64,000 nucleotides of DNA, taken from the NCBI RefSeq assembly GCF_000341225.1, contig NZ_ANAC01000012.1, forward strand, positions 310,001-374,000, written 5' to 3'. Under the pieces are notes generated by a model. It saw only the letters and a list, made by a program, of their open reading frames with translations, was not told the origin of the DNA and made no database searches. Positions 16,713 through 25,495 of the stretch are shown piece by piece. The DNA comes from Nocardiopsis alba DSM 43377. GTDB lineage: Bacteria > Actinomycetota > Actinomycetes > Streptosporangiales > Streptosporangiaceae. A program made the translations under genes and the position numbers. How positions within the stretch are numbered: the first letter of the stretch is position 1; each line of letters begins with the position of its first letter.

Positions 16713-17681
16713 CTATTCGATCCGCACCGAGCCGCTGGTGGTGTCGACCTCGATCCGGCCGTCGGCGTCGGCCGAGGTGTCCACGGACACCTCCCGATCA
16801 CCGGAGACCGACTCTCCCACGACGTCGTAGACGCCCTCGGGGACCTGGAGTTCGACGTCGCCGCTGACGGTGCTCACCGACATCGACGTGAACGGGGTGT
16901 CGGTGTCGACCTCCACGTCTCCCGAGATGGCCTCGGCCTCCAAGGTGGTGAAACCGCCGCCCAGCTCGATGTCGCCGCTGACGGAGGAGGCCCGTACCTC
17001 CTCGGCGACGAAGTCCTCCAGCTCCAGCTCCCCGGAGGTGGTCTCCACGTCCAGCAGGAGCCCTTCGCCGGAGGCCTCGATGGACCCGCTGACGCTCTGG
17101 ACGGTGAGCGAACCGGCGATCCCGGACAGGTCGGCGGAGCCGGAGGTGGTCTCCACGTTCACGTCCCCGGCGTGGCCGTCGATCTGGACCGCGCCGCTGG
17201 TGGTGGACACCCTCAGCTCACCGGTCAGGGCCTCGGCGACGACCGGGCCGGAGACCGTGGACAGGACGACCGTGACGTCCTCGGGAACACCGACCTTGTA
17301 GTCGATGGAGCATCCCGACAGGAACGGCAACCCCTCGCAGCGACCTTCGATGTCCAGCCCGTCGCCGGACTCGTCGACGCTCTCCTCCGGGTCGGTCAGG
17401 GGGCCTCCCCTGAGGGAGCGTTCCACGGTGATCTCGTCACCGCTCACCGCGGTGACCTCGACCCGGCCGCCGGTCCTGTTGTCCAGTCTCAGTTCGCTCG
17501 CGCCACCATAGGAGTCCGTCCGGTCCGTCTGGTGGACCACCACGTTGGCCAGGACGGACACGGCGGTGACCACCACGAGGACCACCACGAGCGCGCCGCC
17601 CAGGAGCATCCACGGCCCCCAACGGAACCGGCCCGGCTCCTTGCTGGACGAGGCGTACAGTCCTCGTGCCCTGAAAGTCAC
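16713..17681 (-). CDS. DUF4097 beta-solenoid membrane-anchored protein
   Basis: A 322-residue protein. One transmembrane helix (about residues 25-48) is followed by an extracytoplasmic beta-solenoid built from short repeats ending in VSGD, TSGS or TSGE, repeated at least ten times between residues 75 and 320. This is the DUF4097 (putative adhesin) pattern. In actinomycetes such proteins are often encoded near sensor kinases, as here. There is no LPxTG motif. The gene lies just downstream of the response regulator on the same strand, with about 58 bp between. Confidence 0.85.
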   Translation of the reverse strand: MTFRARGLYASSSKEPGRFRWGPWMLLGGALVVVLVVVTAVSVLANVVVHQTDRTDSYGGASELRLDNRTGGRVEVTAVSGDEITVERSLRGGPLTDPEESVDESGDGLDIEGRCEGLPFLSGCSIDYKVGVPEDVTVVLSTVSGPVVAEALTGELRVSTTSGAVQIDGHAGDVNVETTSGSADLSGIAGSLTVQSVSGSIEASGEGLLLDVETTSGELELEDFVAEEVRASSVSGDIELGGGFTTLEAEAISGDVEVDTDTPFTSMSVSTVSGDVELQVPEGVYDVVGESVSGDREVSVDTSADADGRIEVDTTSGSVRIE

Positions 17682-17739
17682 GTCTCTCCCCTTCCGGAGG
17701 GTCCGGGCCCTCTCGGTCCTACGGTTCGTCTTCGGTTCC

Positions 17740-18432
17740 TCAGTCCTCGGCCGAGCCGCGCAGGTAGCGCAGCACGGCCTGGACCCTGCGATGGTCGTGG
17801 TCGTCCTGACCCAGGTCGAGCTTGAGGAAGATGGAGCGGATGTGCTTCTCCACCGCCCGCTCGGTGATGGTGAGCCGGTCGGCGATGCCCGCGTTGTTCA
17901 ACCCCTCGGCCATCACCTCCAGCACCTCGGTCTCCCGAGGGGTGAGTCGCTCCAAGGCCTGGTCCCTTCGACGGCTGAGCAGCTGGGTCACCACCTCGGG
18001 GTCGATCGCGGCGCCGCCGCCGGCCACCCGCCGCAGCACGTCGAGGAACTCCTCGATGTCGGCGACCCGGTCCTTGAGCAGGTAGCCGACCTTGAAGGCC
18101 CCGCCGCCCAACAGTTCGGCGGCGTAGCGGCTCACCACGTGCTGGGAGAGCAGCAGCACCGCCACGTCGGGGTGGGTCTCGCGGATCCGCACGGCGGCCT
18201 TGATGCCCTCCTCCGAGTAGGTGGGCGGCATGCGGATGTCCACCAGGCACAGGTCCACGTGGGGGTGTTCGGCCACGGCTCGGAGCAGGGCCTCGGCGTC
18301 GCCGACCGACGCCAGGACCTCCACCCCGGCGTCCTCCAGGAGCCGGACCATCCCGCTGCGCAACAGCACCGAATCCTCGGCGATGATCACGCTCGGCCCG
18401 TTCCGGTCGACGTCGGCACTGGTCACGGTCAC
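17740..18432 (-). CDS. LuxR-family response regulator
   Basis: A 230-residue NarL-type response regulator. The receiver domain (residues 1-130) has the acidic pair in IIAEDS, the phosphoacceptor aspartate near residue 64 in LVDIRMP and the lysine in YLLKD. The C-terminal LuxR helix-turn-helix (about 160-215) is LTPRETEVLEVMAEGLNN. The GTG start overlaps the kinase stop codon (GTGA), showing translational coupling. It likely binds the palindrome at 19876 and the related one at 24681. Confidence 0.92.
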   Translation of the reverse strand: MTVTSADVDRNGPSVIIAEDSVLLRSGMVRLLEDAGVEVLASVGDAEALLRAVAEHPHVDLCLVDIRMPPTYSEEGIKAAVRIRETHPDVAVLLLSQHVVSRYAAELLGGGAFKVGYLLKDRVADIEEFLDVLRRVAGGGAAIDPEVVTQLLSRRRDQALERLTPRETEVLEVMAEGLNNAGIADRLTITERAVEKHIRSIFLKLDLGQDDHDHRRVQAVLRYLRGSAED

Positions 18433-19817
18433 GCCCTCCAGGGGATCTCGGCGGTCAGGACGGTCCCGCCGTCCTCGGGGCCACGAACGTTCAACACCCC
18501 GTCGACGGCGTCGACCCGGTCCCACAGCCCGTACAGGCCGGTGCCGCGTTCGGGGTCGGCGCCTCCGACGCCGTCATCGGTGACGGTCACCAGCAGCAGG
18601 TCCTCGCGCGGTCCCCGGCGGCGTTCGACCACCACGAGCACCTCGGTGGCCCGGGCGTGCTTGGCGACGTTGGTCAACGCCTCGGTGACCACGTAGTAGG
18701 CCACCCCCTCCGCGCGCCCCGACGGCCGCTCGGACATCCTCATGTCCAGCCGGACCGGGATCGGGGAGCGTCCGATCGCCACCGGCAGGGCGGCCCCCAG
18801 ACCGTGGTCGGTCAGGACCCGGGGGTGCAGCCCTCGGGCGACCTGACGCAACTCGGTCATGACCTCCTTGGACTCGCGCTGGGCCTCGGCGATGAGTTCG
18901 CGCGCGCCCTCGGGGTCGCGGTCCATCCGGGAGCGGGCCCGGGTGAGGGTCAAGGTCAGGGCGAGCAGACGTTGCTGGGCTCCGTCGTGCAGGTCGCGTT
19001 CGATCCGGCGACGTTCGGCCTCGGCCGCGTCCACCATGCGCTGGCGGCTGTCCTGGACGTGCAGGAGCCGGCGGCGCATACGCACCTCGGGGGCGTCGAA
19101 CAGCAGGGCGCGCATCAACAGCACCTCGAAGGAGACCACGGCCGGGGCCGCTTTCAGGCCCAAGAGCACGAACACCGGGCCGAACAGCATCAACCCCAGG
19201 GGACCCACCAGTTCCACGGGCCGGGCCCCCTGGGCCAGGACGTAGACCAGGCCGAACAGCGCTCCCAGGGCGGCGGCGCTCCCGCACACCACCAGCACGA
19301 CCACCAGGCCTCCGACGACCAGTCCGTGCAGGCCGGCGGCGGTGCTGTGGACCACCATCGACCAGGCCTCACGGCCGAAGACGAAGTTCCAGCCTCGCGC
19401 CCACCGGTTGGAGCGGGCCATCGGGTCGGGGGTATGGGCCTCCACGATCCCGAACACGTTGGCCAGACGGACCCGCTGGACGGAACAGGCCAGCCTGGCC
19501 AGCAGGGTGGCGACCACCGGGAACACGACCATGAACACCAGGACGTCGGTCAACACCCGCTCCGGCGGGCTCTCCGGTGCCGTTCTTCCGAAGGGGGCGT
19601 AGAGCGCCACCCCCACCCAGGTGATCGAGGCGACCAGCAGACAGGCCGGGAAGAGGTAGAACAGCGCCAACGCCAGGGAGGTCATCAGATGCAGGACCTC
19701 GACCAGCCGCGCCCGCCAGGTGTAGCCCCGACTCTCCTCGAGGAAGGGCACGTCGACCGAGGCGCGCGGCCATCGTCCGGCCCGCGTGCCCGCCTCCGAT
19801 CTCTCCGCGCCGCTCAC
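18429..19817 (-). CDS. HisKA_3 sensor histidine kinase
   Basis: A 462-residue membrane kinase. Several hydrophobic helices (about residues 40-230) form a sensor-type membrane domain. The dimerisation and phosphotransfer motif is ERRRIERDLHDGAQQRL, histidine near residue 276, followed by a HATPase_c domain with N-box EALTNVAKHA and G-box DDGVGG. It phosphorylates the overlapping LuxR regulator. The GTG at 19817 is chosen; a TTG at 19826 is an alternative. An imperfect palindrome 59 bp upstream is probably an autoregulatory operator. Confidence 0.92.
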   Translation of the reverse strand: MSGAERSEAGTRAGRWPRASVDVPFLEESRGYTWRARLVEVLHLMTSLALALFYLFPACLLVASITWVGVALYAPFGRTAPESPPERVLTDVLVFMVVFPVVATLLARLACSVQRVRLANVFGIVEAHTPDPMARSNRWARGWNFVFGREAWSMVVHSTAAGLHGLVVGGLVVVLVVCGSAAALGALFGLVYVLAQGARPVELVGPLGLMLFGPVFVLLGLKAAPAVVSFEVLLMRALLFDAPEVRMRRRLLHVQDSRQRMVDAAEAERRRIERDLHDGAQQRLLALTLTLTRARSRMDRDPEGARELIAEAQRESKEVMTELRQVARGLHPRVLTDHGLGAALPVAIGRSPIPVRLDMRMSERPSGRAEGVAYYVVTEALTNVAKHARATEVLVVVERRRGPREDLLLVTVTDDGVGGADPERGTGLYGLWDRVDAVDGVLNVRGPEDGGTVLTAEIPWRA

Positions 19818-19875
19818 GGGTTCCAATCTAGGGCCGTGGCGCGGTCACCGACGATGCCCTCAGCACGAGAGTGAC

Positions 19876-19895
19876 GGGTGGTGCTGGCACTACCC
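19876..19895. promoter_or_regulatory. Response-regulator palindrome upstream of the kinase
   Basis: GGGTGGTGCTGGCACTACCC is a 20-bp imperfect palindrome (8 of 10 pairs) in the divergent region between the kinase and the FhuF-like gene. Its core GTGGTGC-GGCACyAC is shared with the perfect 38-bp palindrome at 24681-24718. Confidence 0.5.
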
Positions 19896-19963
19896 GGCCT
19901 CGCGTCCTCGAAGTAGGGTCGCGGAGCGGGCCTCGGCCGAGGCGGAGCGGCGGAAGGAGAGAC

Positions 19964-20971
19964 GTGGACTGCGGCTGCGACGTTCGACGGGAGATCGAGG
20001 GCTTCGGGCCCGATGAGGGCCTGTACCAGCGGAGCCCGATCCGCGCCGGGGAGGTCGAGGCGCTGGTCGACCCGGAGGACCTGGAGGCCGACCCCTGCCT
20101 CTTGGAGGGGTATCCGCTGTCCGGAGAGAGGTTGGAGCGGGCCGCCCGGGCGGCCGGGTTCACGCCGCGCGCCGACCTGGACTACTTCCTGAGCGCCCAC
20201 CGAAGGGAACCCGGCTCGGTGCCGATGGCCTCGCTCCTGGCCGACCTCGGCCGGATCAACACGTTCTTCGCCCTGGAGAGCGCGCCTCCCGGACCGGGCT
20301 GGGAGCCGGTGATGCGCGGCGAACCGACCGGGCCGCGCCTGGCCGCCGAGGTGGAGGGGGTCCGCGCCAGGATCGCCGCGCGTTTCGGAGGGCGCCCCGA
20401 GGACGTGGAGTGGCGGGTGGCCGCCTCCCTGTTCCACCAGAGCCTGTCCTCCCGGGTGCTCTCCCCCGTCCTGGCCGCCGCGATCCTGTACGGGGTCCGC
20501 ATGGACCCGTTCCACCTCTTCCTGCGGACCGGCCACGACGGACCCATGACCCTGCGCACGATCGACCACGAGGCCGGGCCGCTCCCCGAGCGCTCCCCCG
20601 AGGCGATCGCCGCCTGGGTGGAGGCGACCGCCCTGGCCGGGCTGTCCCGCGTCGTCCACGCGCTGCGCGAGGTCGGTCGGATCTCTCCCCGGCTGCTGAA
20701 CGGCAACACCTCCTCGTCGCTGGCCGGAGCGGCCCGCGCCCTGGCCGAGGCCCGGCCGGAGCGTCGCGAGGTCGTCGAGGCGGTCGCGCGCCGGCTGTTG
20801 GAGGGGCCCTCCCTGAAGGGCGGCGGTGGCCACACGGAGGCCGACGGGCACGGACGTCCGGTGTTCCGCCGGACCACCTGCTGTCTCTACTACCGGGTCC
20901 CGAACGGCGGGAAGTGCGGGGACTGCGTCCTTCTGCACCGAGACGGGTTTCGAGGCTTGATCCCCTCATGA
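19964..20971 (+). CDS. FhuF-like (2Fe-2S) ferric-siderophore reductase family protein
   Basis: A 335-residue protein whose C-terminus has the FhuF-type cluster: RRTTCCLYYR followed by GKCGDCVL, giving CC-x10-C-x2-C spaced cysteines that bind [2Fe-2S]. The rest is an all-helical FhuF-like domain. Family members release iron by reducing ferric siderophores in the cytoplasm. GTG 19964 is preceded by AAGGAGA at ideal spacing. No siderophore uptake genes adjoin it, so the in vivo substrate is open. It is divergent from the kinase gene and shares its operator region. Confidence 0.82.
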   Translation: MDCGCDVRREIEGFGPDEGLYQRSPIRAGEVEALVDPEDLEADPCLLEGYPLSGERLERAARAAGFTPRADLDYFLSAHRREPGSVPMASLLADLGRINTFFALESAPPGPGWEPVMRGEPTGPRLAAEVEGVRARIAARFGGRPEDVEWRVAASLFHQSLSSRVLSPVLAAAILYGVRMDPFHLFLRTGHDGPMTLRTIDHEAGPLPERSPEAIAAWVEATALAGLSRVVHALREVGRISPRLLNGNTSSSLAGAARALAEARPERREVVEAVARRLLEGPSLKGGGGHTEADGHGRPVFRRTTCCLYYRVPNGGKCGDCVLLHRDGFRGLIPS

Positions 20972-20987
20972 TGGGAAGAACGGGGAC

Positions 20988-21458
20988 ATGACCTCTATGA
21001 GCGATGACCCCGAAGGCTCCCTCCGCCCCGGGCCCGCCCACGTGCTCCTCTGGGGACCCCCGGTCGGCGCGGCCGCGGTGGGGGCCCTGGCCCCCGGACT
21101 CGCCTTCTGCGCGATGTTCGCGCTGGGCTGGATCCTCTTCGGAGGGACGACCGGCGCCCTGGCCGGATCCTGGCTCCTGGCCGCCGCGGCCCTCCTCCTT
21201 CCGACCCTGGCCCTGTGGGGGCTGGTCCGTCTGCTGCGCCTGATGGGGGCGGCCTTCCCGTGGACGCTCGCGCTGATCGCCCTGGCCCCGGGGATCGTCC
21301 TGGGCGTGCTGTACGCACCGGAACGGACGGTCTACACCGACTGGACCCTCGTTCCGGTGGTGCTGTGGGGCTACCTGATCGTGTGGCTGGGGCTGGCCCG
21401 GCCCTTCGGGGCGAAGCGGAGCGGCGCGTCCACCGCCATGACCGACCGACACCCTTGA
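20988..21458 (+). CDS. Small four-helix membrane protein, function unknown
   Basis: A 156-residue polytopic protein with about four hydrophobic segments (residues 25-50, 55-85, 92-108 and 121-138) and a short Arg/Ser-rich tail. No domain is recognised. It follows the FhuF-like gene by 16 bp on the same strand, so co-transcription is likely. ATG 20988 and ATG 20997 are both possible starts. Confidence 0.65.
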   Translation: MTSMSDDPEGSLRPGPAHVLLWGPPVGAAAVGALAPGLAFCAMFALGWILFGGTTGALAGSWLLAAAALLLPTLALWGLVRLLRLMGAAFPWTLALIALAPGIVLGVLYAPERTVYTDWTLVPVVLWGYLIVWLGLARPFGAKRSGASTAMTDRHP

Positions 21459-21538
21459 GCACACTCCCTGGAGTGCCGGTTCCCGGTGCACCGGGGGTAG
21501 CGTTGGGGAGGATCAGGGATGTTCTCGGAGGTGCGTGC

Positions 21539-21973
21539 GTGACCAGGCAGTACTACTCGGTGGATCAGGTCGCGGAACTCCTGGGCCTGCACGTCAAGAC
21601 CGTGCGCGCCTATGTGCGCGAGGGGCGGCTTCCGGCGACCAGGATCGGCAAGCAGTACCGGATCCACCGCAAGGATCTGGTCGACTTCACCGGAGGCTCC
21701 CCCGACGGCGATGAGGAGGAGCGCCGCACGCGGCCGCGCGTGGAGGCCTCCACCGTCCTCCAGATCGACGACGTCGACGCCGCCACGGCCGACCGGTTGA
21801 GCACCCTGGTGACCTCGGCCGGTATCGGTGTCTCCGAGAACGCCTCCCGGGTCCACGCCCAGGTGGTGCGCGACCCTGAGCGGGGCCGGGTCAAGATCGT
21901 CCTGGTGGGCGACCTGGAGGGGACCGCGCGGCTGATGGAGTACGTCCGCGCCCTGGTCCACGACGACCTCTGA
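21539..21973 (+). CDS. Excisionase-type helix-turn-helix protein
   Basis: A 144-residue protein. The N-terminal MerR-like excisionase helix-turn-helix occupies residues 5-50 (YYSVDQVAELLGLHVKTVRA and RLPATRIGKQYRI). The C-terminal domain (about 65-144), starting VEASTVLQIDDVD, is a small alpha/beta unit that may bind a ligand or dimerise. GTG 21539 follows GGAGG at 7-nt spacing. No integrase is nearby, so this is more likely a housekeeping-type regulator than an excisionase. Confidence 0.82.
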   Translation: MTRQYYSVDQVAELLGLHVKTVRAYVREGRLPATRIGKQYRIHRKDLVDFTGGSPDGDEEERRTRPRVEASTVLQIDDVDAATADRLSTLVTSAGIGVSENASRVHAQVVRDPERGRVKIVLVGDLEGTARLMEYVRALVHDDL

Positions 21974-22106
21974 GCGGCACGGCCCCGGGCGACGGAGGCG
22001 GCCCGCCGGACCGCGACACCGGCGCCGACCTGCGGTCATGGTCGACCGCGACGATATAGCGTCGTGTCGACGCCGTTGCGGACACCGATGTTCACCGGAG
22101 GCCACC

Positions 22107-22514
22107 ATGTCCGACCTGCCGATCGGCTACTGGCTCAAGCACCTGGACCGTTTGTTGGAGAACGACCTCGACCGGACCCTGGCCGAGGAGTCGTTGGGGC
22201 GGCGCCGGTGGCAGGTGCTCAACTCGCTGCGCAACGAACCGGGCACCGTCGCGGAGCTGGATCGTCGGCTGAGCCCGTTCCTGGACGAGGACGAGAGCAC
22301 GGTCGCCCCCGAGGTGGAGGCGCTGCGCGGTCGTGGCTGGGTGAGCGGCCGGGACCCCCTGGAGACCACCCCCGAGGGGGATCGGATCCACGACGCCCTG
22401 CTGGAGCGGGTGCGTGAGGCGCGCGAGCGTCTCACCGAGGGGATCTCGGACGAGGAGTACCGGATCACCGTCGACGTGCTGGAGCGGATGTCGGCCAACC
22501 TGGAACGGGGCTGA
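22107..22514 (+). CDS. Winged-helix MarR-like regulator
   Basis: A 135-residue protein with a MarR-like winged-helix outline: a long N-terminal dimerisation helix (YWLKHLDRLLENDLDRTL), a recognition region RRRWQVLNSLRNEPGTV, a wing GWVSGRDPLETTPEG and a C-terminal helix. ATG 22107 is chosen because GGAGGCCACC precedes it; an upstream in-frame ATG would add 23 atypical residues. The target is unknown. Confidence 0.75.
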   Translation: MSDLPIGYWLKHLDRLLENDLDRTLAEESLGRRRWQVLNSLRNEPGTVAELDRRLSPFLDEDESTVAPEVEALRGRGWVSGRDPLETTPEGDRIHDALLERVREARERLTEGISDEEYRITVDVLERMSANLERG

Positions 22515-22545
22515 GTCCTGACCGGTCGGTCGACCTCGGTCCGGC

Positions 22546-23115
22546 TCAGCGGGGCAGTTCGCGGGTGAGTTCGACGAAGGCCAGATCGTCGCGCTTGGGG
22601 AGCCCGAAGGCCTCGTCGCCGTAGGGGAAGGGCTCGATCCGGCCGGTGGAGGTGTAGCCTCGCCGCTCGTACCAGGCGATCAGTTCGGTGCGCTGCTTGA
22701 GCACCTTCATCCGCATCAACCCGCTGCCCCATACGCGGGCGGCCGTCCGTTCGGCCTCGGCCAGTACGATCCGTCCCAGCCCCGCGCCCTGGAGGTCGGG
22801 GCGGACGGAGAACATCCCGAAGTAGGCCCCGTTGACGCCGCGCTGGAGTTCGCAGCAGGTGATGATCTCCCCGTCCCGCTCCCCCAGCAGGACGAGGGTG
22901 TTGCTCCGGGAGAGCAGATCGCTCATACCGTCGGCGTCCATCCGCTGTCCGTCCAGGAGGTGGGCCTCGGTGGTCCATCCCTGTTCGGAGCTCTCTCCCC
23001 GATAGCAGGAGTTGACCAGGTCGACCAGGGCGGGGACGTCGGCTTCGACCGCGTTCCGGAAGTCGATGCCGGAGGCCGGGAACACCGTCTCCTCGGCGTT
23101 CGGGGTGGTGGTCAC
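22546..23115 (-). CDS. GNAT family N-acetyltransferase
   Basis: A 189-residue acetyltransferase with the acetyl-CoA loop VRPDLQGAGLGRIVLAEAE around residues 105-123. The preceding strands VLLGERDGEIITCCELQ and YFGMFSV are typical of GNAT enzymes. The C-terminus has WYERRGYTSTGRIEPFP. GTG 23115 follows GAGGGAGA. Substrate is unknown. It converges with the MarR-like gene. Confidence 0.85.
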   Translation of the reverse strand: MTTTPNAEETVFPASGIDFRNAVEADVPALVDLVNSCYRGESSEQGWTTEAHLLDGQRMDADGMSDLLSRSNTLVLLGERDGEIITCCELQRGVNGAYFGMFSVRPDLQGAGLGRIVLAEAERTAARVWGSGLMRMKVLKQRTELIAWYERRGYTSTGRIEPFPYGDEAFGLPKRDDLAFVELTRELPR

Positions 23116-23201
23116 GCGCGTCTCCCTCTTGTGTCCGTTCTGTCCCAGAGTATGTCCGCCGTCACGGCACTCGCGCGCGCCCATGGTGGTCGAGGAGGCC
23201 C

Positions 23202-23837
23202 TCAGTCCCGGCCCCGGTCGTGAGCTCGCAGCGACTCGATGTGGACGAGGAAGGCGCGCAGGCGGCTCCGGGCCACCTCGGGGGTGATCTGTTCGGGGTT
23301 GGTCATGAGTTGGAGGGAGATCCCGTCGACGAAGGTGTGCAGGTACTCCGACCAGGTCTCCAGCCAGGGGTCGGACTGGACCCGGGTGGGGTCCTCCAGG
23401 GGCGGCAGGTCGGCCAGGGCGGCGACGAGCCGTCGATAGAGCGAACGCTGTCGATGCCAGCGCTCCTCCAGCCGGGGGTCGAGGAAGTCGGGGTCTCCGG
23501 TGGCCTCCCAGGCGCGGTACTCGGCCCGGCGGGTCTCGTCCAGGGGCAGCATCTGCTCGGCGAAGCCCAGGACCCGGTCGACCATGGGCGCCTCGGGGTC
23601 GAAGGTCTCGGAGTGTTCGCGCATGCGCTCGATCACGCGGGCCTCGGACAGGTCCAGGGCGAAGGCGAGCAGGTCGTCGCGGGTCTGGAAGTAGTGGCGC
23701 AGGGCGCCGGTGGACAGGCCCGCCTCGGCGGCGACGCCGCGGAGGGAGACCGCCCTCGGTCCGGACTCGGCGATCACCCGCCACAGGGCCTCGGCGAGGG
23801 AGCGGCGGCGTTCCTCGTGGTCGACGATCTTCGGCAT
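23202..23837 (-). CDS. TetR family regulator (divergent from GAP-family gene)
   Basis: A 211-residue TetR regulator. The helix-turn-helix occupies residues 10-55 (GVAAEAGLSTGALRHYFQTRDD), followed by a helical ligand-binding domain. The ATG has AAAGGGGC just upstream. It is divergent from a GAP-family membrane gene, with a 62-bp intergenic region containing large inverted repeats, the typical layout of a local repressor and its target. Confidence 0.9.
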   Translation of the reverse strand: MPKIVDHEERRRSLAEALWRVIAESGPRAVSLRGVAAEAGLSTGALRHYFQTRDDLLAFALDLSEARVIERMREHSETFDPEAPMVDRVLGFAEQMLPLDETRRAEYRAWEATGDPDFLDPRLEERWHRQRSLYRRLVAALADLPPLEDPTRVQSDPWLETWSEYLHTFVDGISLQLMTNPEQITPEVARSRLRAFLVHIESLRAHDRGRD

Positions 23838-23846
23838 GCCCCTTTT

Positions 23847-23887
23847 TTAGCACAGCTGTGTTATTTTATTTCACACACTCGTGCTAA
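23847..23887. promoter_or_regulatory. TetR operator region with AT-rich promoter
   Basis: TTAGCAC (23847-23853) and GTGCTAA (23881-23887) form a wide inverted repeat. The first arm overlaps the palindrome CACAGCTGTG (23851-23860). The AT-rich stretch TTATTTTATT between them, unusual for this genome, supplies promoter elements for both directions. Confidence 0.55.
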
Positions 23888-23899
23888 ATAGGAGTCCCG

Positions 23900-24573
23900 A
23901 TGCCTCCCCTGGACGTCTTGATCCCGGTCGCCGGACTGGCGCTGCTGGACACCTTGAGCCCCACCACCCTGGGCGTCTCACTCTTCGTCCTGCTCGGCGG
24001 GGCCCGCTCTTCGTCTACCTGGGCACCGTCGCCCTGTTCTACTTCACCCTGGGCTGCGCCCTCATGCTCGGACTCGGCGCGCTCCTGCCCCGCCTGGCCG
24101 GCCTGACCGAACACCCCGTCGCCGGCTGGGCCATGCTCGTCCTGGGCGCCGCCCTGTTCGCCTACTCGTGGATCATGCCGACCAAGAGAACCGAACGCCG
24201 CCGCCCCACCTCCCTGCGCACCACCACGATGATCGGGCTGGGGCTGGCCACCGGCCTGCTGGAGGCCGGGACCGCGCTGCCCTACCTCGGCGCGATCGGC
24301 ATCATGGGCACCGCCGGTCTGGCCGCGCACACCTGGGCACCGATGCTGGCCGCCTACAACCTCGTGATGGTGCTGCCGCCCGTGCTCCTCTACCTGGGCC
24401 ACCGGGTCCTCGGCGAACGGCTGCGGCCACGCCTGGACCGCTTGAGGGACAAGGTCGATTCCGGCTCCCGCGAGGCGATGGCCTGGGTGATCGGCATCGT
24501 CGGTCTGATTCTGCTGGTCAACGGCCTCCAGCGGGTCGGGGTCGTCTCGATGGTCGACGCCCTGCCCCTGTGA
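23900..24573 (+). pseudogene. GAP-family (Sap-like) membrane protein gene with internal frameshift
   Basis: The start region, from ATG 23900 with AGGAGTCCCG before it, encodes MPPLDVLIPVAGLALLDTL, the N-terminus of a GAP/Sap-type lipid-exporting membrane protein. From about 24000 the family match moves to another frame: LFVYLGTVALFYF through to the stop at 24571-24573, with helices and the ATGLLEAGTALPYLGAIG motif. The two parts do not join in one frame, and several residues usually found at the junction seem missing. This suggests a small frame-breaking deletion rather than a single-base error. GAP proteins help export glycolipids or peptidolipids in actinomycetes. Confidence 0.7.
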
Positions 24574-24597
24574 GGTTGCAGAGGCCGCCTCAAGGCA

Positions 24598-24632
24598 CGC
24601 GGGTCGACACGTCCTTCCGGGCGCGACCCGCG
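24598..24632 (+). terminator. Hairpin after the GAP-family gene
   Basis: CGCGGGTCG (24598-24606) and CGACCCGCG (24624-24632) form a perfect 9-bp stem with a 17-nt loop, 25 bp past the GAP-family stop codon. No T-tract follows. Confidence 0.5.
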
Positions 24633-24680
24633 GCCGGCCGTGCGCTACCTGGAGGGCCGTTCCCGGCGGTGAGGAGCGGA

Positions 24681-24718
24681 GAGGTTCCGTGGTGGTGCCG
24701 GCACCACCACGGAACCTC
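24681..24718. promoter_or_regulatory. Perfect 38-bp palindrome upstream of the sensor-domain gene
   Basis: A 19-bp arm (24681-24699) beginning GAGGTTCCGTGG is followed with no spacer by its exact reverse complement (24700-24718). The core GTGGTGCCGGCACCAC resembles the operator at 19876 before the kinase gene. It lies 48 bp before the sensor-domain gene start, so it is more likely an operator than a terminator. Confidence 0.55.
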
Positions 24719-24766
24719 GGGCACGGGGTCCTGACAGGGCGCGTTCCCGGACGTAGCTTCGAAGGC

Positions 24767-25495
24767 ATGAGAGCGCTTCTCTTCGTTCGCGTGATCCGCG
24801 AGACCCGCTATCTCTTACTCGGCCTGCCCCTGTCCCTCGTCTCCTTCGCCCTGGTCGCGGCCGGTCTGGCCCTCGGAATCGGTACCGCCGTGCTGTTGGC
24901 GGGGCTGGCGGTGCTCTCCGGGACCCTGGTCCTGGCGCGGGGGTTCGCCCACCTGGAACGCCTACGCCTGTCGGACCTGTACGGGCGGCCGGTGGTCCGA
25001 CTCCCCTATCGGGGGGTTCCGGCTCGGGCGGGCACGGCGCGCCGCCTCCTGGCCCCGTTGACCTGCGGTCGCAGTTGGTCCGACGTGCTGCACGCGCTGC
25101 TGTGCCCGATCCCGGCGACGATCGGTGCCGTCCTGGCCGCGGCCTGGTGGGCGCTGGCCCTGGGCGGACTGCTCTATCCGCTCTGGGGCTGGACGCTCTA
25201 CCTGGTCCCCGGCTACACCGAGGTGGGCCGATTCCTGCTTCCCGAGAGTCCGGCGCTGGCCACCCTGGCGGTCTATCTGGTCGGCGGGCTCCTGTTCGCC
25301 CTCACCCTGCCGATGGCCCTGCGTGTGCTGGCCTGGACGAGTTCGTCGCTGTCCCGGCTGTTGCTCCTGGCCCCCGAGGAGGTGACCGCTCGGGTGCTCA
25401 CCTCCCGGGAGAGGAACGCCGGGGCTGAGGGTCAGAGGCGCGATACCCATCGGCGACGCTACGTCTCGGCCCGTCAGGAATCCCCGATGTCCTGA
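24767..25495 (+). CDS. Standalone sensor-domain membrane protein
   Basis: A 242-residue membrane protein matching the putative sensor domain usually fused to actinobacterial histidine kinases. It starts with RVIRETRYLLLGLPLSLVSF and has two N-terminal helices, a soluble loop with LAPLTCGRSWSDVLHALL and two to three C-terminal helices. No kinase domain follows. ATG 24767 has GAAGG upstream. A regulator-type palindrome precedes it, and a complete two-component pair lies 5 kb away. The coding end overlaps the convergent hydrolase gene by 22 bp. Confidence 0.75.
   Translation: MRALLFVRVIRETRYLLLGLPLSLVSFALVAAGLALGIGTAVLLAGLAVLSGTLVLARGFAHLERLRLSDLYGRPVVRLPYRGVPARAGTARRLLAPLTCGRSWSDVLHALLCPIPATIGAVLAAAWWALALGGLLYPLWGWTLYLVPGYTEVGRFLLPESPALATLAVYLVGGLLFALTLPMALRVLAWTSSSLSRLLLLAPEEVTARVLTSRERNAGAEGQRRDTHRRRYVSARQESPMS

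Noticed and set aside
21539..21973. Prophage excisionase
   Set aside because: The helix-turn-helix is excisionase-like, but there is no integrase, attachment repeat or phage gene within the window.
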